The notes under the pieces are model-generated. The model saw nothing but the letters and a program-made list of their open reading frames with translations. It searched no databases and was not told where the DNA came from. Made by a program: the position numbers and the translations under genes. From Marivirga aurantiaca (GTDB lineage: Bacteria > Bacteroidota > Bacteroidia > Cytophagales > Cyclobacteriaceae), in NCBI RefSeq assembly GCF_016679925.1, contig NZ_JAEQBW010000001.1:1279869-1343868 (forward strand): a stretch of 64,000 nucleotides of DNA, written 5' to 3'. Positions 1 to 8,898 of the stretch are shown piece by piece. Position 1 is the stretch's first letter. The number at the start of each line of letters is the position of its first letter.

Positions 1-253
1 AATCATTACACCTAATTAAGTAATCATGAAAGAATTTAAAACCTCATGATTGAAAGAAGAATGATGAACAAATGATGTATTAATTTGATCTAAATAGTTC
101 GTTCTGATCATTTAAAGCAAGTTATACAGTTAATGTAGATTTTATCGAAATCATATACTGATGTATTTATGATGTAGTCCATATCTTGGAAATATTATAT
201 TTTGTCGTGAAATTGAAGATGAAACGAATACAAAATATTTTAATCAAAAACCT
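1..253. other. AT-rich intergenic leader of the GH16 gene
   Basis: No coding region or RNA gene is recognisable here. The segment is strongly AT-rich and contains several short TGATGTA/ATCATA words but no palindrome good enough to call an operator. It presumably holds the promoter of the glucanase gene that follows; I could not identify a clean -33/-7 pair. Confidence 0.4.
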
Positions 254-3058
254 ATGGAAACCATGCTTACATTTAAGAAAAAACGATCAAAAATCAGAAA
301 CTTACCTATCAAGGCTCTTTGCCTTTTAGGGTTGTTATTTTTAAGTCATTTGGCTGTTCAAGCTCAAATCGGTCCCATCATTTGGGAAGATAATTTTAAT
401 TCACTCAACAACGATATATGGCAGCCTGATATTGGTGATGGGTGTGACATTGGATTATGTGGATGGGGAAATCAGGAATTACAATCTTATCAGGCAAACA
501 ATGTTTATATAGATAATGTGCCGGGAGAAAGTGGTAATAATGCCCTGGTGCTGGAAGCAAGAAATGAAAACTCCGGATCCAGAGCTTTTACTTCAGGCAA
601 AGTAACCACTAAAGGAAATTTATCAGTCCACTATGGACTAATAGAAGTCCGAGTGCGAGTGCCTGATTTAAATCAGGGATTATGGCCAGCAGCCTGGCTA
701 TTGGGTACTGCCAACTTGACCTGGCCAGCCAATGGCGAGATAGACATCATGGAAATGGGATTTAGCCAGGCGGCCAGGGATGAGCAACAAGAACCCAATT
801 CAACAGTCAATAATTATATAGGTGCCAATGCGTTTTTCCCAATTCCCGGTGGTGGAGTGGGCAATATAGCCTATGATGTAGATTACAATCAACCCTATGT
901 TGCCAGCACTCCCTTAAATGACCGCTTTGTTACCTACCGAATTTATTGGGAGCCCACTCAAATCCGTTTTACAGTGTTGGATGGCAGCCTGGAGCACGAC
1001 TTATATGCCAATCCTTTTCCTATTGATCCAGAGGGTGTAACAGCTCCATTTTCAAGACCCTTCTATATGTTGTTGAATTTGGCTGTTGGTGGTACTTTGC
1101 CGGGCACCTTGAGTAACGGCCAAGTAACAGCTCCTTTGCCTGGAAAGATGTATGTGGATTATGTGCGTGTATATGAATGGAATGGTCACGGAAGTGTTGA
1201 ATTCGATTATAATGACCTAATAGCCGAAACAGGAGATTTCGGAGTTTACACAGATAACACACCTACTAATAGCCAACTGGTTTTTGGTACAGATGCGGAA
1301 ATTTATGCCTGGGGAGAGACCCTGGAAGAAGGCAACATCGCTCCTTATGAAGGAGATAACGTAATCGCCTGGAATACTACCACCTCTAATAGTTGGTTTG
1401 GTGGCGGTATAGCAGCCTTAAACGGCAAAGATATGTCTAACTACGTAGAAGACGGAAGTCTGAAATTTAAAATTAAAATCCCCGGCAATGTAGCTTTCAG
1501 AATTGGTATAACCGATAATTACACCAATGAAAAGTTTATAGAATTTCCTGCGGGTCAATCACAATATGGCTTAACACGAAATGGAGATTGGGGACAAGTG
1601 GAAATTCCATTAGCTGATTTTGAAGGATTGTTGGCATTTCAGAATATCAACTATATGTTTGCTATTAGCAGTTTAGATGGGGCTCTTCCTTCTTCTACCT
1701 TTCAATTTGCTATAGATGATATTGTTTGGGAAGATGGTAACTCACAAAATCCGCGTGTAGTAAGTAGCATTTCAATTTCACCAGCCAATATAAGTATCAC
1801 CAATGGGCAAACTCAGCAATTTGAGGCCAATGCGTTAGATCAATATGGTGATCCTATTGCTGCCAATTTTAGCTGGAGTACTACTGGAGGTAACATATCA
1901 TCTTCCGGCTTATATACAGCTACAGAGGCGGGAAGTTTTGAGGTAACTGCCACTTCAGGTTCTGTAAGCCATAGTGCGAATATTACTGTTACTGCTTTAT
2001 CAAATGGTACCACACTACCCGGTACAATACAAGCGGAAGATTATGATGAAGGTGGACAAAATGTAGGATATTATGATACAAGTGCCGGTAATACTGGAGG
2101 TGCTTATAAGAGCGATGATGTTGACATTGAAAATGCTAATGACGATTCCGGTACTTACAATGTAGGTTGGATTGAAAATGGAGAATGGTTGCAATATACC
2201 ATCAATTCCACCGCTTCCTCAGGAACTTATGATTTTAGTTTTAGAGTAGCTTCACCTAACGGGAATGGGCGATTTCATCTGGAAATAGATGGTGTAGCGG
2301 TAACAGAAACCCTAGAGGTACCCAATACCGGTGCATGGCAAAACTATGTCAATGTAAATGCCACGAATGTTTCTATTAGTGAGGGACAGCATACCATGAG
2401 GTTGGTGTTTGATAACAGTGGCCTGAATATTAATTATATGGTGGCCAGTGAAGTGCAAAACAACAATAACAATTGTAATCAGACTGCTTCGAATGGTGAT
2501 TTTTCTGTTGAAATTTCCAATGATAGTAATAACCCCAGCATTTCTTTTATTCCTGAAAGAGCTGGGGTTGGCAGCCCGACAAGCATATTGTATTACAGCA
2601 CCAATCCAAATGCTACATTTCCAGGGTATGGAGTTTCTCCCAATATTCCCTTCACTATAAATGCCAATGAAGGAGAAACTGTCTATTTTTATTATACTTA
2701 TTCTGTCCCTGAAGGTGGCGAAAATAATACTTTTGGCAATAAGCAAAGCTTTGTGGTAGGGAATTGTGGAAACAATAGTGCCAGAACATTAATTTTGGCC
2801 AATGATAAAATAAGTGAGAATGATAAAATGATCAGGGTCTATCCTAACCCAACGAAAACTTATTTAAACATTGATATCACTGATGCAGAAATATATACTA
2901 CTATTAAAATCTTCACTGTTCACGGAAAGTTGTTAAACCAATTTTCAACTGAAGGAAAAAATAGTATTAGGGTCAACACCTCAAGTTTCCCTAGTGGGAT
3001 TTACTTTTTGGAGTTATCAGGCAACTCTGGTACCGAAACAGTAAAAATAATTAAGTAA
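254..3058 (+). CDS. Secreted GH16 beta-glucanase (laminarinase-like) with CBM6 and T9SS sorting domain
   Basis: Predicted extracellular endo-beta-1,3(4)-glucanase. A signal peptide spans about residues 1-38 (hydrophobic core, then AQA-Q). The GH16 domain covers about 40-308 and contains GEIDIMEMG, giving E162 as nucleophile and E167 as acid/base. A second jelly-roll-like module lies at 315-495, a bacterial Ig-like (BIG2) domain at 503-582, a CBM6-type module beginning with IQAEDYD at 592-735, and a beta-rich module at 745-838. The last 75 residues, from VYPNPTK, are a T9SS type A sorting domain, so the enzyme is exported through the type IX system. Start chosen at the first Met; Met4 is possible. 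Laminarin is the likeliest substrate, but this is inferred from family and architecture. It is single-gene and convergent with the peptidase gene downstream. Confidence 0.9.
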   Translation: METMLTFKKKRSKIRNLPIKALCLLGLLFLSHLAVQAQIGPIIWEDNFNSLNNDIWQPDIGDGCDIGLCGWGNQELQSYQANNVYIDNVPGESGNNALVLEARNENSGSRAFTSGKVTTKGNLSVHYGLIEVRVRVPDLNQGLWPAAWLLGTANLTWPANGEIDIMEMGFSQAARDEQQEPNSTVNNYIGANAFFPIPGGGVGNIAYDVDYNQPYVASTPLNDRFVTYRIYWEPTQIRFTVLDGSLEHDLYANPFPIDPEGVTAPFSRPFYMLLNLAVGGTLPGTLSNGQVTAPLPGKMYVDYVRVYEWNGHGSVEFDYNDLIAETGDFGVYTDNTPTNSQLVFGTDAEIYAWGETLEEGNIAPYEGDNVIAWNTTTSNSWFGGGIAALNGKDMSNYVEDGSLKFKIKIPGNVAFRIGITDNYTNEKFIEFPAGQSQYGLTRNGDWGQVEIPLADFEGLLAFQNINYMFAISSLDGALPSSTFQFAIDDIVWEDGNSQNPRVVSSISISPANISITNGQTQQFEANALDQYGDPIAANFSWSTTGGNISSSGLYTATEAGSFEVTATSGSVSHSANITVTALSNGTTLPGTIQAEDYDEGGQNVGYYDTSAGNTGGAYKSDDVDIENANDDSGTYNVGWIENGEWLQYTINSTASSGTYDFSFRVASPNGNGRFHLEIDGVAVTETLEVPNTGAWQNYVNVNATNVSISEGQHTMRLVFDNSGLNINYMVASEVQNNNNNCNQTASNGDFSVEISNDSNNPSISFIPERAGVGSPTSILYYSTNPNATFPGYGVSPNIPFTINANEGETVYFYYTYSVPEGGENNTFGNKQSFVVGNCGNNSARTLILANDKISENDKMIRVYPNPTKTYLNIDITDAEIYTTIKIFTVHGKLLNQFSTEGKNSIRVNTSSFPSGIYFLELSGNSGTETVKIIK

Positions 3059-3062
3059 AACA

Positions 3063-3098
3063 AAAAGAGGTTGTCTCATATTTAAGACAACCTCTTTT
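3063..3098. terminator. Bidirectional rho-independent terminator
   Basis: Perfect 14-bp inverted repeat (arms 3063-3076 and 3085-3098, eight-base loop) beginning AAAAGAGG and ending CCTCTTTT. A- and T-runs on both sides let it stop transcription from either of the two convergent genes. Confidence 0.85.
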
Positions 3099-3118
3099 AT
3101 TTCTAGTTTAAGAAAAAC

Positions 3119-5068
3119 TTACTCTTCATCATAAATAGTTGATGGCCAGCTATCATTACTGGTATTTACGTCAGGTATGATCTTTTTCGGATCAATAGTA
3201 ATGGATTTTACTTCCTTGGCTGTTGTAATCAGATGATTCCAGCTGTTACCGCGTTGCCAAATTTCAACAGGTAAATTGATCATTTCCTCTGTGCCATCCT
3301 GGTAAACAACTTTCATGTTCACAGGCATAGGTACTTCTCCTTTATTGGACAACACCACCAAATATCTACCCTGATATGGATATACACCGTCAATGGCTAA
3401 ATCTATATTTCCATTTCCGAAAAACCATGTTCTCCAAAACCATGAAAGATCCTCTCCTGCCACATTTTCTATAGTATTGAAAAAATCATCCGGCTGAGGA
3501 TGCTTATAAGCCCATCTTTCAATGTAAGCAGTAAAAGCATTATCAAATCTTTCATGTCCTAAGATATATTCCCTCAACATAAAAAGTCCCATGGCAGGCT
3601 TCACATAAGCAATCATCCCTAAATTACGCGTATCAACCACATCCGGGAAAGTAGCAATTGGCTCCCTTGATTCACTGGTCAACCAACTGGCATATTGTCT
3701 GGGCTGGTGCAAATCATCTGCGTATTCACCTTCATTAAACACTTCTGAAGAATAGAAATTGATAAAAGTATTGAAGCCTTCATCCATCCATGCATATAAT
3801 CTTTCATTGCTACCTACAATCATTGGAAACCAGTTATGACCAAATTCATGATCTGTAACGCCCCATAATGATTTACCCTGTGATTGATAACCGCAAAATG
3901 AAAGTCCGGGATATTCCATTCCTCCAATGTCAGCAGCGACATTCACAGCTGCCGGATAGGGGTAGTTAAACCATTTTTTTGCATAATGTTCAATAGAGGC
4001 TTTTGTGTATTCCGTGGAACGACTCCATGCATTTTCCCCATCACTCTCTATAGGGTAAGCTGATTGAGCCATGGCAGTTTTTCCATCAGGTAAATTGATT
4101 CTTGCTGCATCCCAGATAAATGCTTTTGAGGTAGCAAATGCCACATCTCTGGAATTCTTCATTTTGAACTTCCATGTAGATGTACCTGATTGTTTCGGGC
4201 TGGTTTTAGCGGCATCACCTACTTCCTCAGGAGTAATGATATACACTGTTTCATCACTATTGGCTGCCTTGTTCATCCTGTTTTGTTGCTCGGAAGTCAA
4301 CACTTCATTTGGATTGAGTAATTCTCCTGATCCCACTACTATATAATCAAAGGGAACAGTCACATTGTATTCAAAGTCACCATATTCAAGGTAAAACTCA
4401 CCTGCTCCTAAATAGGGATGAGTGTTCCATCCTCTTACATCGTCAAAAACTGCTAAACGAGGGTACCATTGTGCCATGGCAAATATAGTTCCATCTTCAA
4501 CATCAAGCTGGCCCATTCTGTCCATTCCTGTAGTAGGAATAATATATTCGAAATTCATGGAAACAGTGGCTGTTCCTCCTTTGGCTTCAATTGGCTCATT
4601 GAAAAATACTTGCATTCTAGTATCAGTTATGATATGTTTATCTGAAGCATCTCCTTTTCTGCCACTTTTGGCATTGAGGTTACTGATTTTGTAACCTCCA
4701 TCCATATCTCCTGTATAACGATTGCCCTGTATAGGTGTAGTTAAAGTTCCTCTTGATTCCTCAGTAAATCTGTTTTGCTCCATTTGCAACCAGATAAATT
4801 CCAGCTCTTCAGGGCTATTATTAGTATAAGTAATGGTAATATTTCCTGTTAAAAGATCTTCCTCCGGATTCAAAGTAGCATTTATTTTGTAATCGGCACT
4901 GTTTTGCCAATATTCCGGTCCCGGTTTACCGGAAGCGGAGCGGTATCGATTGCCATCGCGGTCACCGAAGAAATCAAAAACTTCTTGTTTGTTTGAATCT
5001 ACCTTTTGTGCCGAAACTGTAAATGTAGCAGCCAGCATTAAAAGGAAAGTAAGTTTGATAATTTTCAT
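3119..5068 (-). CDS. Secreted M1 family zinc metallopeptidase
   Basis: Aminopeptidase-like M1 enzyme. Signal peptide at 1-20 (ends VSAQ). The gluzincin signature HEFGHNW gives zinc ligands H407 and H411 with catalytic E408, and the third ligand E430 lies in WMDEGF, the usual 18 residues on. The exopeptidase loop GGMEYPG (382-388) replaces the classical GAMEN, as in many Bacteroidota M1 proteins. The N-terminal beta-saddle domain occupies about 50-300. At 649 residues it lacks the long C-terminal HEAT domain of PepN. It probably acts in the periplasm on peptides; substrate unknown. No T9SS sorting domain is present. Monocistronic, ending at the shared terminator with the GH16 gene. Confidence 0.9.
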   Translation of the reverse strand: MKIIKLTFLLMLAATFTVSAQKVDSNKQEVFDFFGDRDGNRYRSASGKPGPEYWQNSADYKINATLNPEEDLLTGNITITYTNNSPEELEFIWLQMEQNRFTEESRGTLTTPIQGNRYTGDMDGGYKISNLNAKSGRKGDASDKHIITDTRMQVFFNEPIEAKGGTATVSMNFEYIIPTTGMDRMGQLDVEDGTIFAMAQWYPRLAVFDDVRGWNTHPYLGAGEFYLEYGDFEYNVTVPFDYIVVGSGELLNPNEVLTSEQQNRMNKAANSDETVYIITPEEVGDAAKTSPKQSGTSTWKFKMKNSRDVAFATSKAFIWDAARINLPDGKTAMAQSAYPIESDGENAWSRSTEYTKASIEHYAKKWFNYPYPAAVNVAADIGGMEYPGLSFCGYQSQGKSLWGVTDHEFGHNWFPMIVGSNERLYAWMDEGFNTFINFYSSEVFNEGEYADDLHQPRQYASWLTSESREPIATFPDVVDTRNLGMIAYVKPAMGLFMLREYILGHERFDNAFTAYIERWAYKHPQPDDFFNTIENVAGEDLSWFWRTWFFGNGNIDLAIDGVYPYQGRYLVVLSNKGEVPMPVNMKVVYQDGTEEMINLPVEIWQRGNSWNHLITTAKEVKSITIDPKKIIPDVNTSNDSWPSTIYDEE

Positions 5069-5286
5069 AAATTTATTTTTAAATTAATATTTTTTATTAT
5101 CACGAAATTACTAAAGATTTATTTCTTAAAAGAAGGTTATTTTATAAATGGTGGCATCCTACAATCGAAGAAGTAAATGCTTTTTCAATTGAACAATACC
5201 CAGTAAAATTTTCTTCTCAATTTTTATTGATTCTAAAACCGGTTTTGAATACGTAAGGGATAATTTTAGAACTATACTTACATAAT

Positions 5287-5685
5287 TCACTTCTCATGAC
5301 AACCATAATCCAAAACAATCTTAATGTTTTCATTACTTCTAATTATATCGACTAACAATGTATTAGATTTCTTTCGTATGAGATCTCCCACAGTAACATA
5401 ATCATAAAACCCGCTTATTTCATTTTGGAATTCTATCTTAATTGATGTTTTTCTTCCTACTTGATCAAAAAATAAAGTAGGATAATTATGCTCATTAGTA
5501 TCTCTAAACTTTTTAATTACAACTCCATTAAATGTTTGTATTTTCATATTTCTACTCCATCTACATTTGTCTAGCTGATATAGCTGAGCAGAATCCCGGC
5601 TGGGTAAAATTAATAAAATCATAACAACTAGTATAATTCCCATCGAAACTATCATAATAAACTCTTTGTTCTTCTTGAAAATCAT
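5287..5685 (-). CDS. Small single-pass membrane protein next to RHS remnant
   Basis: Unrecognised 132-residue protein. It has a short basic N-terminus (MIFKKNKEF), one hydrophobic segment (about 11-27) and a soluble beta-rich remainder with YDYVTVGD at about 94-101. Its start overlaps the stop of the degraded RHS/YD-repeat segment upstream by four bases (ATGA). Small proteins in this position behind RHS-type genes are often immunity or associated proteins; here that role is only an inference from position. No catalytic motif is visible. Base composition resembles the surroundings. Confidence 0.55.
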   Translation of the reverse strand: MIFKKNKEFIMIVSMGIILVVMILLILPSRDSAQLYQLDKCRWSRNMKIQTFNGVVIKKFRDTNEHNYPTLFFDQVGRKTSIKIEFQNEISGFYDYVTVGDLIRKKSNTLLVDIIRSNENIKIVLDYGCHEK

Positions 5686-5942
5686 AATCCGCCCATTTTT
5701 AATTTAATATATTGAGGAGTTTTTGCTGGTCTAAAAGTCCATGTGTAAGTTGAGATATTGGTTGAGCTCGTTCCCACCATTCCCAGGCCTATGCTCCTTG
5801 TCCAGCTGCTTGACTGCTGTCTAAATGGGTAATAGTTGCTGGCCTGTATCGCATTGCTCTGGTTTACTGTCACCTGTAGGTCGTCAAAATACACTTCTGC
5901 AAGCTGTATACTTTCGTTTCTATAATTATAGTGGCAACATCT
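5682..5942 (-). pseudogene. Remnant of an RHS/YD-repeat protein C-terminal core
   Basis: An open stretch begins directly after an in-frame TAA (5943-5945) and has no ATG; only a GTG at 5894 could start it. It reads LAEVYFDDLQVT followed by QASNYYPF, the hallmark passage before the RHS-associated core of Bacteroidota RHS proteins. After that passage the frame drifts. A neighbouring frame reads PGNGGNELNQYL, which resembles the continuation of the core, so at least one frameshift is likely. The large N-terminal repeat region is absent. I therefore call it a decayed gene end, not a functional gene. Confidence 0.6.
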
Positions 5943-6208
5943 TTAATATCCTAATAGTGTAGGTGAAAAAGTAAATCATTTTAATCATTGACCACAGCCA
6001 GACTGTCTGTGCTTTGGCTGACTGACTTAATTCTATTAATGAAAAATGAATATAAAATACGAAGCATAGCTGCATGTATAGGAATATTAGTGATTTTAGC
6101 ATAGTGGCTAGAGAGAAAGTTGGTTGTAGTTTAGATTCCACAGTGGAAAATACCATATTAATAAACCAAAACATTCCAATTTAGACGGTTCAAGCCCACT
6201 ATCTTTTC
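5943..6208. other. Intergenic segment with no supported gene
   Basis: Contains only a short minus-strand reading frame (5926-6174) with no family resemblance and implausible composition (many Phe, Leu and Met, no domain). It may be eroded RHS-locus DNA, but nothing in it confirms that. Confidence 0.4.
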
Positions 6209-6216
6209 TATCTTTG
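6209..6216 (+). promoter_or_regulatory. -7 promoter element before the hydroxybutyryl-CoA dehydrogenase gene
   Basis: TATCTTTG matches the Bacteroidota sigma-A -7 consensus TAnnTTTG at all fixed positions, 35 bases before the start codon. A convincing -33 TTG at proper spacing was not found. Confidence 0.5.
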
Positions 6217-6251
6217 TAAAAATTATTTATCACAATAATCTTATATAGTTT

Positions 6252-7142
6252 ATGAAAAATATAGCAGTGATTGGTTCAGGTACCATGGGCAATGGAATTG
6301 CACACGTTTTTGCACAAAATGGTTATCAGGTAGCTTTAATTGATATCAATAAAGAAGCCTTAAGCAAAGCCATGGCTACCATTGAAAAAAACCTTGACCG
6401 TCAGGTGAAGAAGGAGCTTATTGATGAAGCTAAGAAAGCAGATACCCTGAAAAATATTACTACTTATTCTAACATGAAAGAGGGTGCTGCCCTGGCTGAT
6501 TTAGTGGTTGAAGCCGCTACTGAAAGAGTAGACCTTAAATTAAATATATTTAAGGAGCTGGATGCAATTTGTGGAGACAATACCATCTTTGCTTCTAACA
6601 CAAGTTCAATTTCCATCACCAAAATTGCCTCAGTAACTAACAGGCCTGAGAAAGTAATCGGCATGCACTTTATGAATCCGGTGCCGGTCATGAAATTAGT
6701 GGAAGTGATCCGTGGCTACAGCACTTCGGATGAAGTAACAGCAAAAGTGATGGAGCTATCCAAAAAGCTTGGTAAAATACCTGAAGAGGTAAATGATTAC
6801 CCGGGTTTCATTGCTAATCGTATTCTGATGCCTATGATCAATGAAGCCATCTACAGTTTGTTTGAAGGTGTAGCAGGTGTTTCGGAAATTGATTCTATTA
6901 TGAAATTGGGAATGGCACATCCAATGGGTCCTTTGCAACTGGCTGATTTCATTGGTCTGGATGTTTGCTTAAGTATCCTCAATGTATTGCAGGACGGATT
7001 AGGTGATCCTAAATACAGAGCTTGTCCTTTATTGATAAACATGGTGCAGGCAGGTAAACTAGGAGCGAAATCCGGTGAAGGTTTCTACACCTACGGGCAT
7101 GGCACCAAAGATTTAATTGTAGCCGATCGTTTTAAAAAATAA
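6252..7142 (+). CDS. hbd: 3-hydroxybutyryl-CoA dehydrogenase
   Basis: Oxidises or reduces 3-hydroxyacyl-CoA with NAD(P), acting in short-chain fatty acid or amino-acid-derived CoA metabolism. The Rossmann fold opens at residue 3 with VIGSGTMGNGIAHVFAQ (GxGxxG), followed by the acidic DIN at the end of beta-2. The catalytic His lies in GMHFMNPVPVM, and the C-terminal helical domain includes NDYPGFIANRILMPMINEA and the DxxMKLGMAHPMGP segment. 296 residues is the normal length for single-function Hbd/PaaH enzymes. The stop codon overlaps the ATG of the DUF3820 gene by one base, so the two are co-transcribed and probably translationally coupled. Confidence 0.93.
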   Translation: MKNIAVIGSGTMGNGIAHVFAQNGYQVALIDINKEALSKAMATIEKNLDRQVKKELIDEAKKADTLKNITTYSNMKEGAALADLVVEAATERVDLKLNIFKELDAICGDNTIFASNTSSISITKIASVTNRPEKVIGMHFMNPVPVMKLVEVIRGYSTSDEVTAKVMELSKKLGKIPEEVNDYPGFIANRILMPMINEAIYSLFEGVAGVSEIDSIMKLGMAHPMGPLQLADFIGLDVCLSILNVLQDGLGDPKYRACPLLINMVQAGKLGAKSGEGFYTYGHGTKDLIVADRFKK

Positions 7143-7375
7143 TGGAAGGACTGAATCCTGAAATTTTAAAAGATTTAGTAAGAGTAAAGATGCCCTTTGG
7201 TAAATATAAGGGCTCTTTACTTTGTAATTTACCTGTCTCTTATCTGGAGTGGTTTAAACGAAAAGATGGTTTTCCTGCAGGTAAATTAGGCATGCAACTG
7301 GAAACTTTGTGGGTGATTAAAACCAATGGATTAGAAGAATTATTGAATCCTTTAAGAAATGGGTTAAGGAGATAA
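7142..7375 (+). CDS. DUF3820 family small protein
   Basis: A 77-residue protein with the DUF3820 signature MPFGKYKGSLLCNLPVSYL around residues 18-36 and a conserved WF-x4-FPxGKLG pattern after it. The family is widespread and functionally uncharacterised; some members were labelled quorum-sensing-regulated virulence factors. The fold resembles small nuclease-associated modules, but no activity can be assigned. It starts in the TAATG overlap with the dehydrogenase gene upstream. Confidence 0.85.
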   Translation: MEGLNPEILKDLVRVKMPFGKYKGSLLCNLPVSYLEWFKRKDGFPAGKLGMQLETLWVIKTNGLEELLNPLRNGLRR

Positions 7376-7394
7376 AGCCAGCTACTACTCATTA

Positions 7395-7495
7395 GGTCAG
7401 ACCGCAGGTCAGTACCGGGCTTTGCTTTTACTGGTTATTGCGAGCATGCTATTCCGTGACAACGGAATTCATGTGAAGCAATCTGTTGGCTATTA
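7395..7495 (+). repeat. Intergenic hairpin repeat, copy A
   Basis: About 100 bp, starting GGTCAGACC and containing an ATTGC...GCAAT outer pair and an inner ATTCCGT/ACGGAAT stem. It is about 90 percent identical by eye to the copy at 22603-22700 and related to copies at 7690-7790 and 16525-16616. The GGTTATTGCGAG...GAAGCAATC core resembles short palindromic repeats dispersed in many Bacteroidota genomes. No protein is encoded. Confidence 0.75.
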
Positions 7496-7538
7496 ACTAA
7501 TTTACCAATTGTCAACCGAGCTCGTTACCCTTAAAAAA

Positions 7539-7604
7539 AGATTGCTTCACCGCCTTATCGTTCATACTGGCTATAGAATACCCGAAAGCGGATTCGCAAT
7601 AACC
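7539..7604 (-). repeat. Intergenic hairpin repeat, inverted diverged copy
   Basis: Read on the minus strand this segment begins GGTTATTGCGAATCC and ends GTGAAGCAATCT, the same outer elements as the plus-strand copy at 7395-7495. The two lie head to head about 45 bp apart and could form a large cruciform or stem-loop. Confidence 0.6.
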
Positions 7605-7689
7605 ATTCTAATCTTATTCTTTTGAAATATCACGACTGAGAAACAACATGTCTGACCTTTTCAAGGTTCACATGGCCTAATAGCTCAAG

Positions 7690-7790
7690 CTTTACTCCTG
7701 CTGGTAATTGCGAGCATGTTATTCCGTGGGAGCGGAATACATGTGAAGCAATCTGTTGGTTATCAACTATGACCACAGCCTAATTCATTA
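7690..7790 (+). repeat. Intergenic hairpin repeat, copy B
   Basis: Contains CTGGTAATTGCGAGCATG, an inner TATTCCG/CGGAATA stem and GTGAAGCAATCTGTTGG, aligning with copy A. A 16-base tail, AAATATCACGACTGAG, follows each unit (7625-7640 and 7925-7940), exactly 300 bp apart. A 270-300 bp block has therefore been tandemly duplicated and has since diverged. Confidence 0.65.
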
Positions 7791-7964
7791 GGATACGCTA
7801 TATGAATTAGCACCTTGTTTGCCCTCGTCTTGTGTCTTCACAAGCCAGCAGGAAGAGCCTAAAAGAGGAATTGATAAAGTTTTGCCACACTTCGCTCTTA
7901 AGGATGTTCTAATGTTAATTTTCTAAATATCACGACTGAGTGCTGTATTGATGCCGTAGAATCA

Positions 7965-8384
7965 TCATACCTTCTTTATCCTCTGAATATAAATAGCCGG
8001 AATCAGCAGCAACATCAATGTTGGATTAATAATTAATCTGTGAATGAAAGAAATATAGGTATGGTTAATATTAAATTCAAACCTGAGCAGGAAGTACGGA
8101 ATCAAAAGAAAGAAGAAGCCAAACAACTCCACTGCAAAGCCGAATTTCACATATTTTTTATCATAAAAGATCGCGAAAATCATCAATAACATCAGGTTAT
8201 CATTTAACAAAAACCTGATAGTTCTGTTGAAGATGAACCTTTGATTTGAATTGAGTTCCGCAGATAGCAAACTACTATAGTCGAAGTGTTGCCCAATGAA
8301 AATAATTCCCAGGCAAACCATACTCAGGATGATTAAGGAAATCCTCAGTGGCCGATCCGGTTGCAAGAGTGTTTTATTTGCCAT
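7965..8384 (-). CDS. Exosortase F system-associated membrane protein
   Basis: A 139-residue protein with about four hydrophobic helices (residues ~16-32, 55-72, 78-100, 115-133). It overlaps the end of the exosortase XrtF gene by 11 bp. Position, size and topology match the small membrane protein that accompanies XrtF in Bacteroidota. Its biochemical role is not known; it presumably assists XrtF in the inner membrane. Last gene of a four-gene operon whose members all overlap. Confidence 0.75.
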   Translation of the reverse strand: MANKTLLQPDRPLRISLIILSMVCLGIIFIGQHFDYSSLLSAELNSNQRFIFNRTIRFLLNDNLMLLMIFAIFYDKKYVKFGFAVELFGFFFLLIPYFLLRFEFNINHTYISFIHRLIINPTLMLLLIPAIYIQRIKKV

Positions 8385-8898
8385 TGACCTTAAATATCCA
8401 AAGTGCCCAAGAAAGGAAAACTGCTATATAAATAAAGGCTGTGAAAAGGTATTTATGACTGAAGTATAAAAAAGAAGGCATAGAAATGGTTACATGATAG
8501 AGTAAAATGATTCTTCCCAGATTAAAGAAATGGATAGTAAGCAAACCTGCCGGAATAAACCATAACATTTTCATGGAAATACGACCATAGGCTATCATAA
8601 ACGAAATAAATATAATCATTACATTCAACCCATTGCAACCTTCATAGACTGACAAAATAGGATGATCCCCCCTAAAGATGTAGATACTTTTCAAATCCTC
8701 CTTTGGGCCGGTACTGATGTCTTGGTTATACCATGATAAAACCTCAGCTGTTTGCTCCGTCACCCATTTTGTCATTGGGTCAGCCTCTCCTTTATAAGCC
8801 TCAAGATAGAAGCCATATAAAACATTAAGAATTAAATAAAGACCAATAAATTTGGCTAAAAATAAAATAGAAGGTCTGAAATCCTGATACAAACTCAC
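8374..8898 (-). CDS. xrtF: Exosortase family protein XrtF
   Basis: Integral membrane cysteine transpeptidase-like protein. The three exosortase/archaeosortase catalytic residues are visible: Cys88 in YEGCNGLN, Arg129 in FNLGRI and His148 in YFSHKYLF. Hydrophobic segments lie at about 11-30, 90-106, 111-124 and 151-168. 174 residues is the expected short length for the XrtF subtype, which lacks the fused C-terminal domains of EpsI-type exosortases. Exosortases process C-terminal sorting signals; a cognate target for XrtF cannot be named from this window. It overlaps the upstream acyltransferase gene by four bases (ATGA). Confidence 0.88.
   Translation of the reverse strand: MSLYQDFRPSILFLAKFIGLYLILNVLYGFYLEAYKGEADPMTKWVTEQTAEVLSWYNQDISTGPKEDLKSIYIFRGDHPILSVYEGCNGLNVMIIFISFMIAYGRISMKMLWFIPAGLLTIHFFNLGRIILLYHVTISMPSFLYFSHKYLFTAFIYIAVFLSWALWIFKVNGK

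Noticed and set aside
5926..6174. Minus-strand frame of 82 codons between the RHS remnant and hbd
   Set aside because: No family resemblance, hydrophobic low-information sequence, and it overlaps the RHS remnant; better explained as chance in AT-rich DNA.
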